Source: Oribacterium sp. oral taxon 078 str. F0262 (GTDB lineage Bacteria > Bacillota > Clostridia > Lachnospirales > Lachnospiraceae). Taken from it: a stretch of DNA of 64,000 nucleotides. The stretch spans positions 92,991 through 156,990 of the forward strand of contig NZ_GG729937.1 of NCBI RefSeq assembly GCF_000160135.1. The letters run 5' to 3'. Shown here in pieces: positions 1-8,034 of the stretch; positions within the stretch are counted from its first letter, which is position 1, and each line of letters opens with the position of its first letter. The notes under the pieces were generated by a model, which saw nothing but the letters and a program-made list of their open reading frames with translations, had not been told where the DNA came from and did not search any database. Position numbers and translations under genes: made by a program.

Positions 1-632
1 AGCTTTTTGCGCAGCCGTTTCATGGTGTGCAGTGTCGCTTTACCGTTATAGACCACTTTGATTCCATACAAAGTTTCGCATTCTTCGATAAAAGAAAGGA
101 TCTTTTCAAACAGGCGGGCCTGATGCTTTGTAACGGATTTTTTCCAGACAAACGTATACTTGTTCGCGCAGGATTCGATCTTTGTCCCATCAATAAATAG
201 GGTCTTACCGGAAATCTCTCCGAGATCATGAAGAATCGATGTCATGTCAGACAGAAGCGTCTTGGAACAGGCAGACAGATGAAGCGAAATGAACCTTGCG
301 ATCGTGGAGTGATCCGGAGCCGGCATTCCTTCAAGAAGGAACATAAAGTTAATGTCCCTTCTGCAGGCTGTTTCAATGTCGCGGCTGGAAAACAGACGGT
401 TCATGGAAGCATAGATCATGATCTTGAGCATCTGTCGCGAAGTCGCCCGATTTTTCCGGACTCTGTCATAGGTGGCATAAAGTTCCGAAAGATCCATTCC
501 CTCCACAAATGCACTCAGAAGGCGGACCGGGTCATCAGCCGGGATCATGTGTTCCGTTTCCAATGGAAGTTTGATTTGATAATAGCCTCGATATGTCGTA
601 TAATCGGGCTGTAAATGTAATGGGGTTTGCAT
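1..632 (-). CDS. IS1182-family transposase, N-terminal part (runs off window)
   Basis: The reading frame starts at an ATG at 632 with the residues MQTPLHLQPDYTTYRGYYQ and stays open for 210 codons to the window edge. Typical family signatures are visible: the early RLLSAFVEGMDLSELY segment, a RQMLKIMIYASMN helix, and the GMPAPDHSTIARF stretch followed by LFIDGTKIES, which carries the first catalytic aspartate of the DDE domain. The C-terminal half, including the remaining catalytic residues, lies outside the window. Whether the copy is intact therefore cannot be judged. Confidence 0.85.
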   Translation of the reverse strand, partial: MQTPLHLQPDYTTYRGYYQIKLPLETEHMIPADDPVRLLSAFVEGMDLSELYATYDRVRKNRATSRQMLKIMIYASMNRLFSSRDIETACRRDINFMFLLEGMPAPDHSTIARFISLHLSACSKTLLSDMTSILHDLGEISGKTLFIDGTKIESCANKYTFVWKKSVTKHQARLFEKILSFIEECETLYGIKVVYNGKATLHTMKRLRKK

Positions 633-652
633 ACCATTATTTTACAATAAAG

Positions 653-690
653 CCCGGACTTTTCGAAGTCCGGGTCTTTGTTTTTTATAA
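653..690 (+). terminator. Strong stem-loop with U-tract at the IS border
   Basis: A 9-bp perfect stem (653-661 with 666-674) closes a TTCG loop and is followed on the plus strand by TCTTTGTTTTTT. Read on the minus strand only a weak T-rich run follows. It would stop transcripts entering the element from the left, and may partly stop leftward transcripts from the DUF438 gene. Confidence 0.6.
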
Positions 691-693
691 GAG

Positions 694-757
694 AAATCCG
701 GCTGAATGGCCGGATTTCATCCGATGAAAAAGACTGCCGCACTAATCACTTAGTGCG
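694..757. repeat. Two perfect inverted repeats at the IS1182 end
   Basis: AAATCCGGC (694-702) pairs perfectly with GCCGGATTT (709-717). CGCACTAA (738-745) pairs perfectly with TTAGTGCG (750-757) around a TCAC loop. They probably belong to the end structure of the insertion sequence, perhaps shielding the transposase from outside transcription. This assignment is inferred from position only. Confidence 0.5.
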
Positions 758-844
758 ACAGCCCCTTTGTCGATGATATGAAATTGTCGGGTCGGGGCTT
801 GATAAAATCACGCAGTCCGTAGTTGATAGCGGCAGATCTGATAA

Positions 845-2368
845 TCAGCCCTTCGGCTCCTTGATGCTTCCTCCGCTCCTTTTCTCCAGAAAATGCTCCT
901 TCGCAAACTCCATATCCTGCACAAGCTCCGCGGTCCCAAGATAATTTCCGTCCCTGTCCCGGACCGCCGTATAATTCACAAGCATCGTCCTTCCGGCCTT
1001 TTCCATCCAGATCTGCACACTGCTCTCCCTTCCCTCCCGGAAGCTTTCAATGATGCTTCGGACCATCGGCTCCACCTTCGGAGGATGACAGCTGAAGACC
1101 TCCCGGTCGATGGCCATGCCGGGCCTCTTAAAGACCTTCGGCCCCTCATTGAAGAAGCGGTTTATATTCTCCGCATCCACAAAGCTGATCTCCATCGGGA
1201 TCGTATTGAGAAGTGCCGTGAGTTCAGAGAGCTTCAGATGTCCGCCCGGGAGGAAGACCTCCGCCTCCTTCAAAACGGCCCCTCCCGCACTCCGCGGAAG
1301 AGAGGAAGCGCCGCTCTGTACGCTGCCCTGTCCCGCACTCCCCGAAAGCTCCTCTCCCCTCTCCCAAAGTACAGGTTCTACGGAGAAGCAGGCGGCATAA
1401 TCCTTTCCATCCCGGTAGATCCCGGCCCACTCCTCCTCGGAGAACTTTTCCCGGCAGAGCGGAAGAAGGATATTCGTCTCCTTATAGATCATCTCCTCCA
1501 TCCGGTCGAGAAGCGCAGAGAGTCTCGTCTTCCACCTGTCCCCTCTCTCTTTCTCCCCATCGAGCTCGGAAAGATTGTCTCGAATCTCATCATCCACGCT
1601 CCACATCACATCGGACGGACCCGTGATCCCATAGCGGACCTTCAGAAGCGGATAGAGGAGGTCTCCTTTTTTGGCATAATGAATCGATACCTCTCTCAGA
1701 CTGTGAAGACTCTCCCCGCAGTCCCCTCCGCCCGAGAGCTCTCTCCGAAGCTTCCTGATCCGCTCCGCGAGAGCCTCGTTCTCCCTTGCAAACCGGCGAA
1801 GGGGATGCCCCGCAGGAAGCGCCTCCTCATCCTGCTTCTCCTCCGGAAGCTTCTCCTCCTCCGTCGCTCCGTGAAAGAGCGCCGAATGGAGGTCGCAGAG
1901 CTTCTGAAGCTCCGTGATCTTCGTCCCCTCCTTCATAAGCTTCTGCTCCGCATCCATGATCTCGGAGGCATCTACCGTCCTAAACCTTTTCGCAAAATCC
2001 GCCCGGACCGTTTCCAAAGCCTCCCCATCGGACAGCCGTTTCAGATAGCTCTTCAAAAGCTCTTCGGACTTCTCCTCCCTCTCTTCCTCCTCCGGCTTCC
2101 CGGCGTCATCCCCTTCGGACGGCGGTTCCGCCTCCCCGTCTCCGAAATCCAGAATCAGACCGTGGGCGCGAAAGCTCTCCTTGATCTTCTCCATGGGAAT
2201 CCCCTTCATCCGGGATCCCTTCTCCAGATTCATAACTCTCCCCACGCTCTTTAAGACGGCATCCTTTTTGATCTCGGAAAATCCCAGAGAAAGCATAATA
2301 TCCCGAATCTCCGGATACTCCTCCACCAGCTCGAAGATCGAGGCTCTGCCATTGATTCTCTTTTCCAT
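845..2368 (-). CDS. DUF438 / hemerythrin / PAS redox-sensor protein
   Basis: A 507-residue cytoplasmic protein of the DUF438 family. An N-terminal DUF1858-like segment (about residues 1-65) and a DUF438 helical region (about 95-170) precede a hemerythrin-like HHE domain (about 195-340; note HYAKKGDLLYPLL and the MWSVDDEI motif). A C-terminal PAS domain follows (about 385-495, starting ELTALLNTIPMEISFVDAE). Hemerythrin domains bind di-iron and sense or bind oxygen or NO, and PAS domains sense ligands, so a role in oxygen or nitrosative stress is likely. It has no output kinase or DNA-binding domain. A Gly/Ser-rich linker separates the HHE and PAS parts. A GGAG lies upstream of the ATG, and a perfect dyad at 2466-2481 may be its operator. 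Confidence 0.88.
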   Translation of the reverse strand: MEKRINGRASIFELVEEYPEIRDIMLSLGFSEIKKDAVLKSVGRVMNLEKGSRMKGIPMEKIKESFRAHGLILDFGDGEAEPPSEGDDAGKPEEEEREEKSEELLKSYLKRLSDGEALETVRADFAKRFRTVDASEIMDAEQKLMKEGTKITELQKLCDLHSALFHGATEEEKLPEEKQDEEALPAGHPLRRFARENEALAERIRKLRRELSGGGDCGESLHSLREVSIHYAKKGDLLYPLLKVRYGITGPSDVMWSVDDEIRDNLSELDGEKERGDRWKTRLSALLDRMEEMIYKETNILLPLCREKFSEEEWAGIYRDGKDYAACFSVEPVLWERGEELSGSAGQGSVQSGASSLPRSAGGAVLKEAEVFLPGGHLKLSELTALLNTIPMEISFVDAENINRFFNEGPKVFKRPGMAIDREVFSCHPPKVEPMVRSIIESFREGRESSVQIWMEKAGRTMLVNYTAVRDRDGNYLGTAELVQDMEFAKEHFLEKRSGGSIKEPKG

Positions 2369-2465
2369 ATCGCGGTACTCCTTTTTCCCAATGCCTGCCG
2401 TTTCGGCAAATCTGCGAAATCACTTTTCTTCGCCATCATTCTATAACAAAATGCGGCACTGGCAA

Positions 2466-2481
2466 TGTTGCGTCCGCAACA
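2466..2481. promoter_or_regulatory. Perfect dyad, candidate redox-regulator operator
   Basis: TGTTGCG-TC-CGCAACA has 7-bp arms. It lies about 100 bp upstream of the DUF438 start and just upstream of a TATAGA sequence that could be the -10 box of that gene. A dyad centred near -40 is the usual place for CRP/FNR-type activators. The sequence does not match the textbook FNR site, so the regulator is unknown. Confidence 0.45.
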
Positions 2482-2495
2482 CGAATTAGCTCCTT

Positions 2496-3815
2496 CTAAC
2501 TGCTCTCCGACAGAAACTTCATATTGGGCCAAAGCCTCTCTATCCTGCTCTCCGGATAGAACTCGTCGATAAATTCCTCCGCGACATTCCTCGCCTTCGG
2601 CTCCTGTTTCCTGTCCACGGCCCGGAGCATGACAGCCGCTGTGACCAGCATATCGCAGGACAGGAAGAGCACGATGCACCAGCTCAAAATCAATCCGATC
2701 AGAGGCGGGATCCTCTCGATCCAGGAGGAGAGCGGAGGGTAGGCGAAGCGCAGCCAGAGAAGGGAGAGAAGGCCCCAGAAAAGCATGAAAAGCAGATTCG
2801 TGCGCCCGTCGATATTGAAGGGCATCCCGCTGTAGTCCCAGAATTTCATGCCGAATACCACCTCCGTGAAGACGGAGCAGAGGTACTCAAACGCGCCGCC
2901 AAAGAAAAAGCCCAGGAGAAAGATCGGAAAAGCGCCCCGCTTCTCCATCCTGGATAAAAGCACCGTGAGAACTACCGCGCCGAGCCCCCACACAATGCTG
3001 AACGGCCCGAGGACCAGACTGGAGCGGCGCATCAGAATCCCCGCGGTGAGAAAGACATAGCCTGTCTCGATGAGATCCCCGATGAATGCGCAGAGAAAGA
3101 GCACCCATATGAGCTTCTCCAGGCTGAGTCCTCTCGCAAATACCATCCCCTCGCCCAAAAGCATCCGGTCCGATCCGTAAATCCCCGTCTCTGAGCTCCC
3201 CTTCAGGGAGGGATAAGCCCGGTAAAGCCGCTCCCAGAGCCTGCGCGAAATCCTTCTCCCGAGTCCGAGCTTATTTCTCTCCAGAAAATTCGTTTCCGGA
3301 CTCCCCCAGCGCGCCACGACATAGATCAGCAAAAAATCCAAAAGAAGGAGCAGAAGGAGGAGGAGCGCTGCCGTCCTTAGCAGGATGCGCGGAAGGAGAG
3401 AAAGCAGAAAAAACAGAAGCGGCTGCAGGACCACAAGAGCCGAAAGATAGAGAAGCGTCAGAAAAAAAGAGAAGAGAAGCCTGCCCCGGAACTCTCTCAG
3501 AAGGGAAAAGCGAAGCTCTCTCCGGACCCTCCTCTTCCAGAGGCGCTCCGATAAAAAGTCCGATATCCCTCCGACTGCCAGAGTCAGAATCCAGGAAAAG
3601 AAAATTTCCTGAAAAATGCCGCCCTCCCCGGCGTAGCTTTGCAGAATCAAAAGCCCCATCATGATCCCGTGGGGAAGGAGAAGAGGGAGGTCCAGGGCAC
3701 CGCAGTTCACAAAGCGGTGCTCCCTTAAGCTGTGGTAAAGCGTCGCAATCAGCCAGGCCAAAAAGGCATAGAAAAAAAGGTACAGGATCCAGTCCGCTCT
3801 GTGAAAAAGCCGCAT
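2496..3815 (-). CDS. CmpB-family (putative ABC-transporter type IV) membrane protein
   Basis: A polytopic membrane protein of about 439 residues. The N-terminal segment (WILYLFFYAFLAWLIATLYHS with FVNCGALDLPLLLPHG) and the C-terminal half (LFLCAFIGDLIETGYVF to KFWDYSGMPFNIDGRTNLLF) both resemble the CmpB/DUF1113 repeat, so two copies seem fused in one chain around a basic cytoplasmic stretch. The family is widespread in Clostridia and its function is unknown. The ATG at 3815 lies 8 nt from GGAGG. A GTG two codons upstream overlaps the Shine-Dalgarno spacing and is less likely. Confidence 0.75.
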   Translation of the reverse strand: MRLFHRADWILYLFFYAFLAWLIATLYHSLREHRFVNCGALDLPLLLPHGIMMGLLILQSYAGEGGIFQEIFFSWILTLAVGGISDFLSERLWKRRVRRELRFSLLREFRGRLLFSFFLTLLYLSALVVLQPLLFFLLSLLPRILLRTAALLLLLLLLLDFLLIYVVARWGSPETNFLERNKLGLGRRISRRLWERLYRAYPSLKGSSETGIYGSDRMLLGEGMVFARGLSLEKLIWVLFLCAFIGDLIETGYVFLTAGILMRRSSLVLGPFSIVWGLGAVVLTVLLSRMEKRGAFPIFLLGFFFGGAFEYLCSVFTEVVFGMKFWDYSGMPFNIDGRTNLLFMLFWGLLSLLWLRFAYPPLSSWIERIPPLIGLILSWCIVLFLSCDMLVTAAVMLRAVDRKQEPKARNVAEEFIDEFYPESRIERLWPNMKFLSESS

Positions 3816-3897
3816 TCCCACTCCCTCCGAAAAGAAGCCATGATCTGGAATCTTAGCCTAATTTCCTCGCTCTGTCAAAGGGAAGGCGGAGAAACGG

Positions 3898-4863
3898 CTA
3901 TCCTCTGCCTCCCTCCAGCATGTCCCTTCCGATCGCCTCATACACGCGCGCTCCCTCCTCCGGAACACAGTCCTCCACCCAGTTCCACCAAAAATAGCCT
4001 CCGACATAATTTTCTGACTGCTTCTTCATGGAATAATAGGACTTCGCCATACGGATCCTGCTGGACTCCGTCGCGTCCTCCGCGGTATTCCCGCATTCCC
4101 CGATCCCGACCTTCGCGCCCGGAAAGACCTTTTCAAATTTCGGGAAGATCTCCTCCCAATTTGGAAGATAGCCCTCATTATCGTCCTCATAATAGCTGAT
4201 CAAAGCAAAATCCACCTGCTTTTTCAGCTTATCCGACAGATGCTCCGACATCCAGCGGAAAAGATCCTGATCCTCCGGCCTGGCGTAGTACATGGTCAAT
4301 GCCGTCTTCCCGCCCATAGAGCGGATATATTCATTCGCGCTTTCCACCTTTTTCACGATCAGCTCCGGATCCTGTCCGATCCACTCCACCCCGTTGATCT
4401 CATTTCCGATTTCCCAAAGGTCCGTATAGGGAGCCAGAACGCGCCAGCAGTCCTGAAAGCGTCTTCTGTAGGAGTCCTCGTCCTCATAATACTTCATGTA
4501 ATAGGAATCCACCGGACAGGCCATGACGAAGGCGACGCTGTGGAGCGCGGAAAAAAGCTCCTTATAGTCCTCTGCACTGCTCTCCTGTGATATGACGATC
4601 CGAACGGTCGGCTTCACCGGCATCCTCCTGATTGCATCGACTACATCCTCTGTTTTGATATCGTCATACCAGGCATCGTCCACGGTGATCCCGTAGATCC
4701 AACGATGGATATCCTCTGTGCGCTGCGCAGGAGCATCCTTCCCCCTGCCGCCCAGAAGGAAAACGCCGGCGACTAAAATCCCCGCAAAGAGCAAGACCGC
4801 GGAAAGCATTCCCAAAAGCTTTTTTCCTCCGCGCATCCCCCCGGTCTTTTCCAGATTCGCCAT
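3898..4863 (-). CDS. Membrane-anchored glycoside-hydrolase-like TIM-barrel protein
   Basis: A 321-residue protein with one N-terminal membrane segment (about residues 17-38, LLGMLSAVLLFAGILVAGVFLL), then an extracellular domain. LWEIGNEINGVEW resembles the acid/base Asn-Glu motif at the end of strand 4 in clan-A glycosidases. VGIGECGN sits where the nucleophile glutamate of strand 7 would be. This suggests a retaining glycosidase acting at the cell surface, though substrate and family number are not recognised. The ATG at 4863 follows GGAGGAGAAG. A longer in-frame start 29 codons upstream lacks a ribosome-binding site. Confidence 0.62.
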   Translation of the reverse strand: MANLEKTGGMRGGKKLLGMLSAVLLFAGILVAGVFLLGGRGKDAPAQRTEDIHRWIYGITVDDAWYDDIKTEDVVDAIRRMPVKPTVRIVISQESSAEDYKELFSALHSVAFVMACPVDSYYMKYYEDEDSYRRRFQDCWRVLAPYTDLWEIGNEINGVEWIGQDPELIVKKVESANEYIRSMGGKTALTMYYARPEDQDLFRWMSEHLSDKLKKQVDFALISYYEDDNEGYLPNWEEIFPKFEKVFPGAKVGIGECGNTAEDATESSRIRMAKSYYSMKKQSENYVGGYFWWNWVEDCVPEEGARVYEAIGRDMLEGGRG

Positions 4864-5082
4864 CTTCTCCTCCTCTCCCATTCCAAAAAAGCATCCTTCC
4901 TTTCCTGAAGCCGATGCTTCCTTTTTCGCTCCTTCGATGCGCCAAAGCATAGATCCTTATGAAGCGTCCCTTTCATGGTGAAATATTCCGTAAAGCAAGA
5001 TCCATGGCCTTCGCCGCTCCGCAGGGCGATGCAAAGCATTTCTCATAGTATTTCTTTTAGATCTCCTTTCCCGCTGATCCCT

Positions 5083-6033
5083 TCACGATACTACGTTGAC
5101 AGGCTTTCCCTTCAGAAAGCCGTTCACATTACCTGCCAGAATGGAAAGCAGCCGCTGCCTGGTCTCCAGTCCCTTCCAGCCCATATGCGGTGTCAGAATC
5201 ACATTATCCAGCGTGTAGAGCGGGCTATCGGCTTTCGGAGGCTCCGTTTCCTGGACGTCCAGTCCCGCTCCGGCTATGCTGCGCTTCTCGAGTGCTTCGA
5301 TCAGCGCCGCTTCCTCAATCAAGGCACCCCGTGAAGTATTGATGAGGAACGCGCTCGGCTTCATCAACGAAAGAGCCTCTCTGTCGATCATATGCCTTGT
5401 TTCCGCTGTCAGCGGGCAGTGCAGAGAAATATAATCGCTCCTCTTCAGCAAGCTTTCGAGGGAAACATAGCGAAGCCCCTCCTCATCCTCCCCCGGTGTT
5501 CTGGTATATACTAAAAGCTCCATATCCATAGCCCGCGCAATCCTCATAACGGTTCTTCCGATATGCCCTGCTCCGATAATCCCAAGTATTTTTCCATTCA
5601 CCTCAACATGAGGGAGACGAAGATTTTTTGTAAAATTCTCATGATTTCCCTGTGCCAGCATCTTCATCTGGAGCTGCATGCTGGAGCTTAAATTCAATAT
5701 CATCATAATTGCAGTATGGGCCACCCGCTCCGTGCTGTATGCCGGAACATTGCAGACCGTAATTCCCATCTCCCGGGCCGCGACAAGATCCAGATTATTG
5801 TATCCTGTCCCTGCCTCGCAGATCAATTTCACAGACTCCGGGAACTGATGGATTAGATCGGCACTCAGCGGCAGTTCCTTTGTCACAATGATGTCCGCCC
5901 CCTGAATCCGTTCCAAAAGCTGTTCCGGAGCGCTGTCCTCGTATACCTTTACTTCAGAAGACAAGATAGAGAAATCCAGTTTCCCATCAAAATTCATTTT
6001 CTTCGAATTCAAAACGACACATCTGTCCTTCAT
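5083..6033 (-). CDS. D-2-hydroxyacid dehydrogenase (NAD-binding)
   Basis: A 316-residue cytoplasmic oxidoreductase that interconverts a 2-keto acid and a D-2-hydroxy acid. The Rossmann motif GIIGAGHIG lies mid-protein. The catalytic Arg (NTSRGALI), Glu (LDVQETEPP) and His (LTPHMGW) follow in the order typical of the family. It most resembles the glycerate/hydroxypyruvate branch, but the substrate cannot be fixed from sequence. The start at 6033 is chosen because AAGGAGG lies 8 nt upstream; an upstream in-frame ATG at 6129 would add 32 atypical residues. The preceding GNAT gene runs the same way after a 116-bp gap. Confidence 0.88.
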   Translation of the reverse strand: MKDRCVVLNSKKMNFDGKLDFSILSSEVKVYEDSAPEQLLERIQGADIIVTKELPLSADLIHQFPESVKLICEAGTGYNNLDLVAAREMGITVCNVPAYSTERVAHTAIMMILNLSSSMQLQMKMLAQGNHENFTKNLRLPHVEVNGKILGIIGAGHIGRTVMRIARAMDMELLVYTRTPGEDEEGLRYVSLESLLKRSDYISLHCPLTAETRHMIDREALSLMKPSAFLINTSRGALIEEAALIEALEKRSIAGAGLDVQETEPPKADSPLYTLDNVILTPHMGWKGLETRQRLLSILAGNVNGFLKGKPVNVVS

Positions 6034-6149
6034 CCATCCATCCTCCTTACTCTGCGTATTGGTCCAAAGAGAAGCAGCTTCGTTTGCAGCATCCCTTTCT
6101 GCTGTCGATAAAATATTTGTGCTCGTCAAAATACTTACTTATTGTTTAT

Positions 6150-6695
6150 TCACAGTTCCATCCTCATATAAATGACTTCCTGATAGCCTGTAAGCCTGGA
6201 CTTAAATCCTCTCGGATTTCTGCCGCATTCCACGAATCCGGCCTTCTTGTATATTGAGACGGCGCTTTCATTTTCGGCGACAACATTCAGCTCGATCTGT
6301 TCATATCCTGCTTTCCCGGCGCAGTCCACACAAGCATGAAGCAGGGCCGTGCCGATCCCAAGATTCCAGTATGCCTTGTCGATGCTGATGCCAAAATCGG
6401 CACGATGCCGAATTTTATCCCTCTCCCCTATTGCCGCGATTCCGGCAAGGCCGACAGGAACACCCTCGACCTCGGCAAGTATCTCAATCTCCCTTTCGCT
6501 TTCCCTCTTTTCCTTAAGATACTTGGCTTCCTCTTCTGCTGTCATTGTATTTTCATCCGGATAGGTGAGCAGATAGTCCGTCTGCCCGTGCGTCAGAATA
6601 AAGTTTTCCAAAGCGGCCTGCCCATCCCGTTCATCCCCATTTCGCAGGATGCACTCCCTGCCATCCTTCAATTTTATTTTTTTCAGATACTCCAT
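6150..6695 (-). CDS. GNAT-family N-acetyltransferase
   Basis: A 181-residue acetyl-CoA-dependent acetyltransferase. The core motif A (about residues 100-130, FGISIDKAYWNLGIGTALLHA) carries the acetyl-CoA pyrophosphate loop. The C-terminal motif B follows (ELNVVAENESAVSIYKKAGF). The substrate is not predictable; relatives act on small amines or ribosomal proteins. GGAG lies just upstream of the ATG. The region upstream of its start contains a short scrap of an LD-carboxypeptidase gene. Confidence 0.85.
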   Translation of the reverse strand: MEYLKKIKLKDGRECILRNGDERDGQAALENFILTHGQTDYLLTYPDENTMTAEEEAKYLKEKRESEREIEILAEVEGVPVGLAGIAAIGERDKIRHRADFGISIDKAYWNLGIGTALLHACVDCAGKAGYEQIELNVVAENESAVSIYKKAGFVECGRNPRGFKSRLTGYQEVIYMRMEL

Positions 6696-6727
6696 TATTC
6701 TCCTCTGCAGACCGGAATTGGTCTGTC

Positions 6728-6766
6728 GTTATATGTCTCATCCATCGGCTTCCCGACCAGGGCTGA
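6728..6766 (-). pseudogene. Scrap of an LD-carboxypeptidase gene
   Basis: The minus strand reads ALVGKPMDETY, matching the VLVGKPMDETY segment of the complete S66-family gene at 17033-18061. The 30 bp at 6731-6760 differ from 17195-17224 at one position. The similarity ends abruptly on both sides. This is a gene scrap left by rearrangement, with no coding role of its own. Confidence 0.6.
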
Positions 6767-6989
6767 TTGTAAATGAATAATTTTTATTCTAGCACAAAGG
6801 AACAGTGAACAGGATAAGATCTTCCTTACGAAAATCGTATGCCGATTCAAATCCGGCATAAGGACGGAAACCGCGTCCGAGCAATCGCAATGGATGCAAG
6901 AGTTGTCTCTGCCAATTTTTCATGATAAGCCTCGCACCGCTATAGCGTTTGTCTATGCTGAGGAATCGCTCATTTACAAATATCTTTAT

Positions 6990-7415
6990 ATGTGCTATTT
7001 TGGAATATCTATAAAAAAAGCAGAAAGATATTTTTACCCCGCAGTATTTGGGTATGAAGACGGCAAAGAAATCTCCGTTTTCTTTCCCGATCTTGATGTG
7101 GCAACCAGCGGAGAAAATGAGCAGGACGCTCTCATCTCCGCCCGTGAACTGCTCGGAATAACCATGTTCGGGCTTGAAGAGGATGGAGAGCCCATTCCGG
7201 AACCATCGCAGCTTTCGAATCTTCAAGCCACAGGTAATGAGCGCGCCGTCCTGATCGACGTCTATATGCCGTCCATCCGTATGGCAAATGTAAATAAAGC
7301 TGTAAACCGTACGATCACTCTTCCGGCATGGCTCAACGCCGCTGCTCTTGAACGCAACGTCAACTTTTCGCAGGTTTTGCAGGAGGCGCTGAAGCAGAAA
7401 TTGAATCGAACATGA
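6990..7415 (+). CDS. HicB-like antitoxin, no HicA partner seen
   Basis: The protein has the HicB layout. A partial RNase-H-like fold begins RYFYPAVFGYEDGKEISVFFPDL, followed by the EQDALISARELLGITMFGLEEDG helix. A C-terminal ribbon-helix-helix-like part contains RTITLPAWLNAAALERNVNFSQVLQEALK. HicB proteins neutralise the HicA mRNA interferase and repress their operon. No hicA can be found upstream. The start is unclear: no good ribosome-binding site precedes the ATG at 6990 or an earlier one at 6894, and family proteins usually begin about 6 residues before RYFYPAVF, where an ATA codon (7008) stands. It may be an orphan or a decayed gene. Confidence 0.7.
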   Translation: MCYFGISIKKAERYFYPAVFGYEDGKEISVFFPDLDVATSGENEQDALISARELLGITMFGLEEDGEPIPEPSQLSNLQATGNERAVLIDVYMPSIRMANVNKAVNRTITLPAWLNAAALERNVNFSQVLQEALKQKLNRT

Positions 7416-7524
7416 CACAAAGATAAAAATCGCCCCGATGCCGCCGGCAGAAAGTATGCGTCCCGTGGAGTACGAAGGTAAGCACTTAATAAAGAGGGCG
7501 TTTCCAATCTCAAAAAAATATGGA

Positions 7525-8034
7525 TCAAACAAGCTTGATTTGAAAGCCATTGTTTTCCACAAAAGCAAAACCTTCCGGCGTTTTCGTCATCCGCAGACGC
7601 ATATAGTCCAGCTTGTGGCGCCCAAGCATGGAGCGGCACTCTTTTGTTTTCATTTCGCAAAAGTCCGTCTTGAAGTTTTTAATGCTGCCGCTTTGGGTCA
7701 GTTCCGTAACAACCCTCACGTCTGTGCAGCGAACCAGTTCTTCTTCCAGATTCAGAACCTGCGGCAGGAAAACGATTTTCAGCTTTCCACAATACCGGGC
7801 AAGAAGCTCCAAATTCTTTTGAAGGTTTGATGTCTACGATACATCCGTGTCAAATACCAGTACCACAGTTGTCCCCGACCGAATAGACAATATCTGTGAC
7901 TTTGGAATCAGATTTTGCACAACATTGAACACTTTGATCTTACCGGGAATCAGCCTTTCCGGTGCTTCCTTCAGAGCGGCTATCAACTGCCGTTCACAGG
8001 GACCTTCCACATAGCAGATGCACCTATTGTTCAT
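7525..8034 (-). pseudogene. Small TOPRIM-like gene interrupted by an amber codon
   Basis: One continuous frame runs from ATG 8034 to TGA 7525, broken only by TAG at 7834-7836. The first 66 codons contain YVEGPCE and LVFDTDV, the Glu and Asp-x-Asp spacing of TOPRIM domains. The following 102 codons continue in the same frame (TSNLQKNLELLARYCGK onward). Full length would be about 169 residues. The ATG sits inside the terminal repeat of the adjacent IS1634 element, so the natural 5' end is probably lost. A nonsense mutation in a broken gene is the simplest reading; readthrough or a sequencing error are alternatives. The role is unknown, but the setting is a defence island. Confidence 0.65.

Larger units (their letters stand above)
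1..757 (-). mobile_element. Partial IS1182-family insertion sequence (one end only)
   Basis: The window opens inside an insertion sequence. It holds the 5' part of a transposase gene on the minus strand and, upstream of it, three perfect stem-loops at 653-674, 694-717 and 738-757. Such a run of hairpins with no other gene fits the transposase-proximal end of the element. The outer border is not certain: no target duplication can be checked because the other end lies outside the window. The right limit is set at the last hairpin. Confidence 0.6.

Noticed and set aside
893-2254. Long plus-strand frame opposite the DUF438 gene
   Set aside because: It is the mirror frame of a clear conserved gene, Leu/Arg/Pro-rich in composition and without a ribosome-binding site or family resemblance.
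7008-7010. ATA as the natural start of the HicB-like gene
   Set aside because: It fits family length, but ATA starts are very rare and no good ribosome-binding site precedes it. It is noted only as a possible mutated ATG.
6789-7568. 259-codon minus-strand frame opposite the HicB-like gene
   Set aside because: No family resemblance. The plus strand carries clear HicB motifs over the same stretch.
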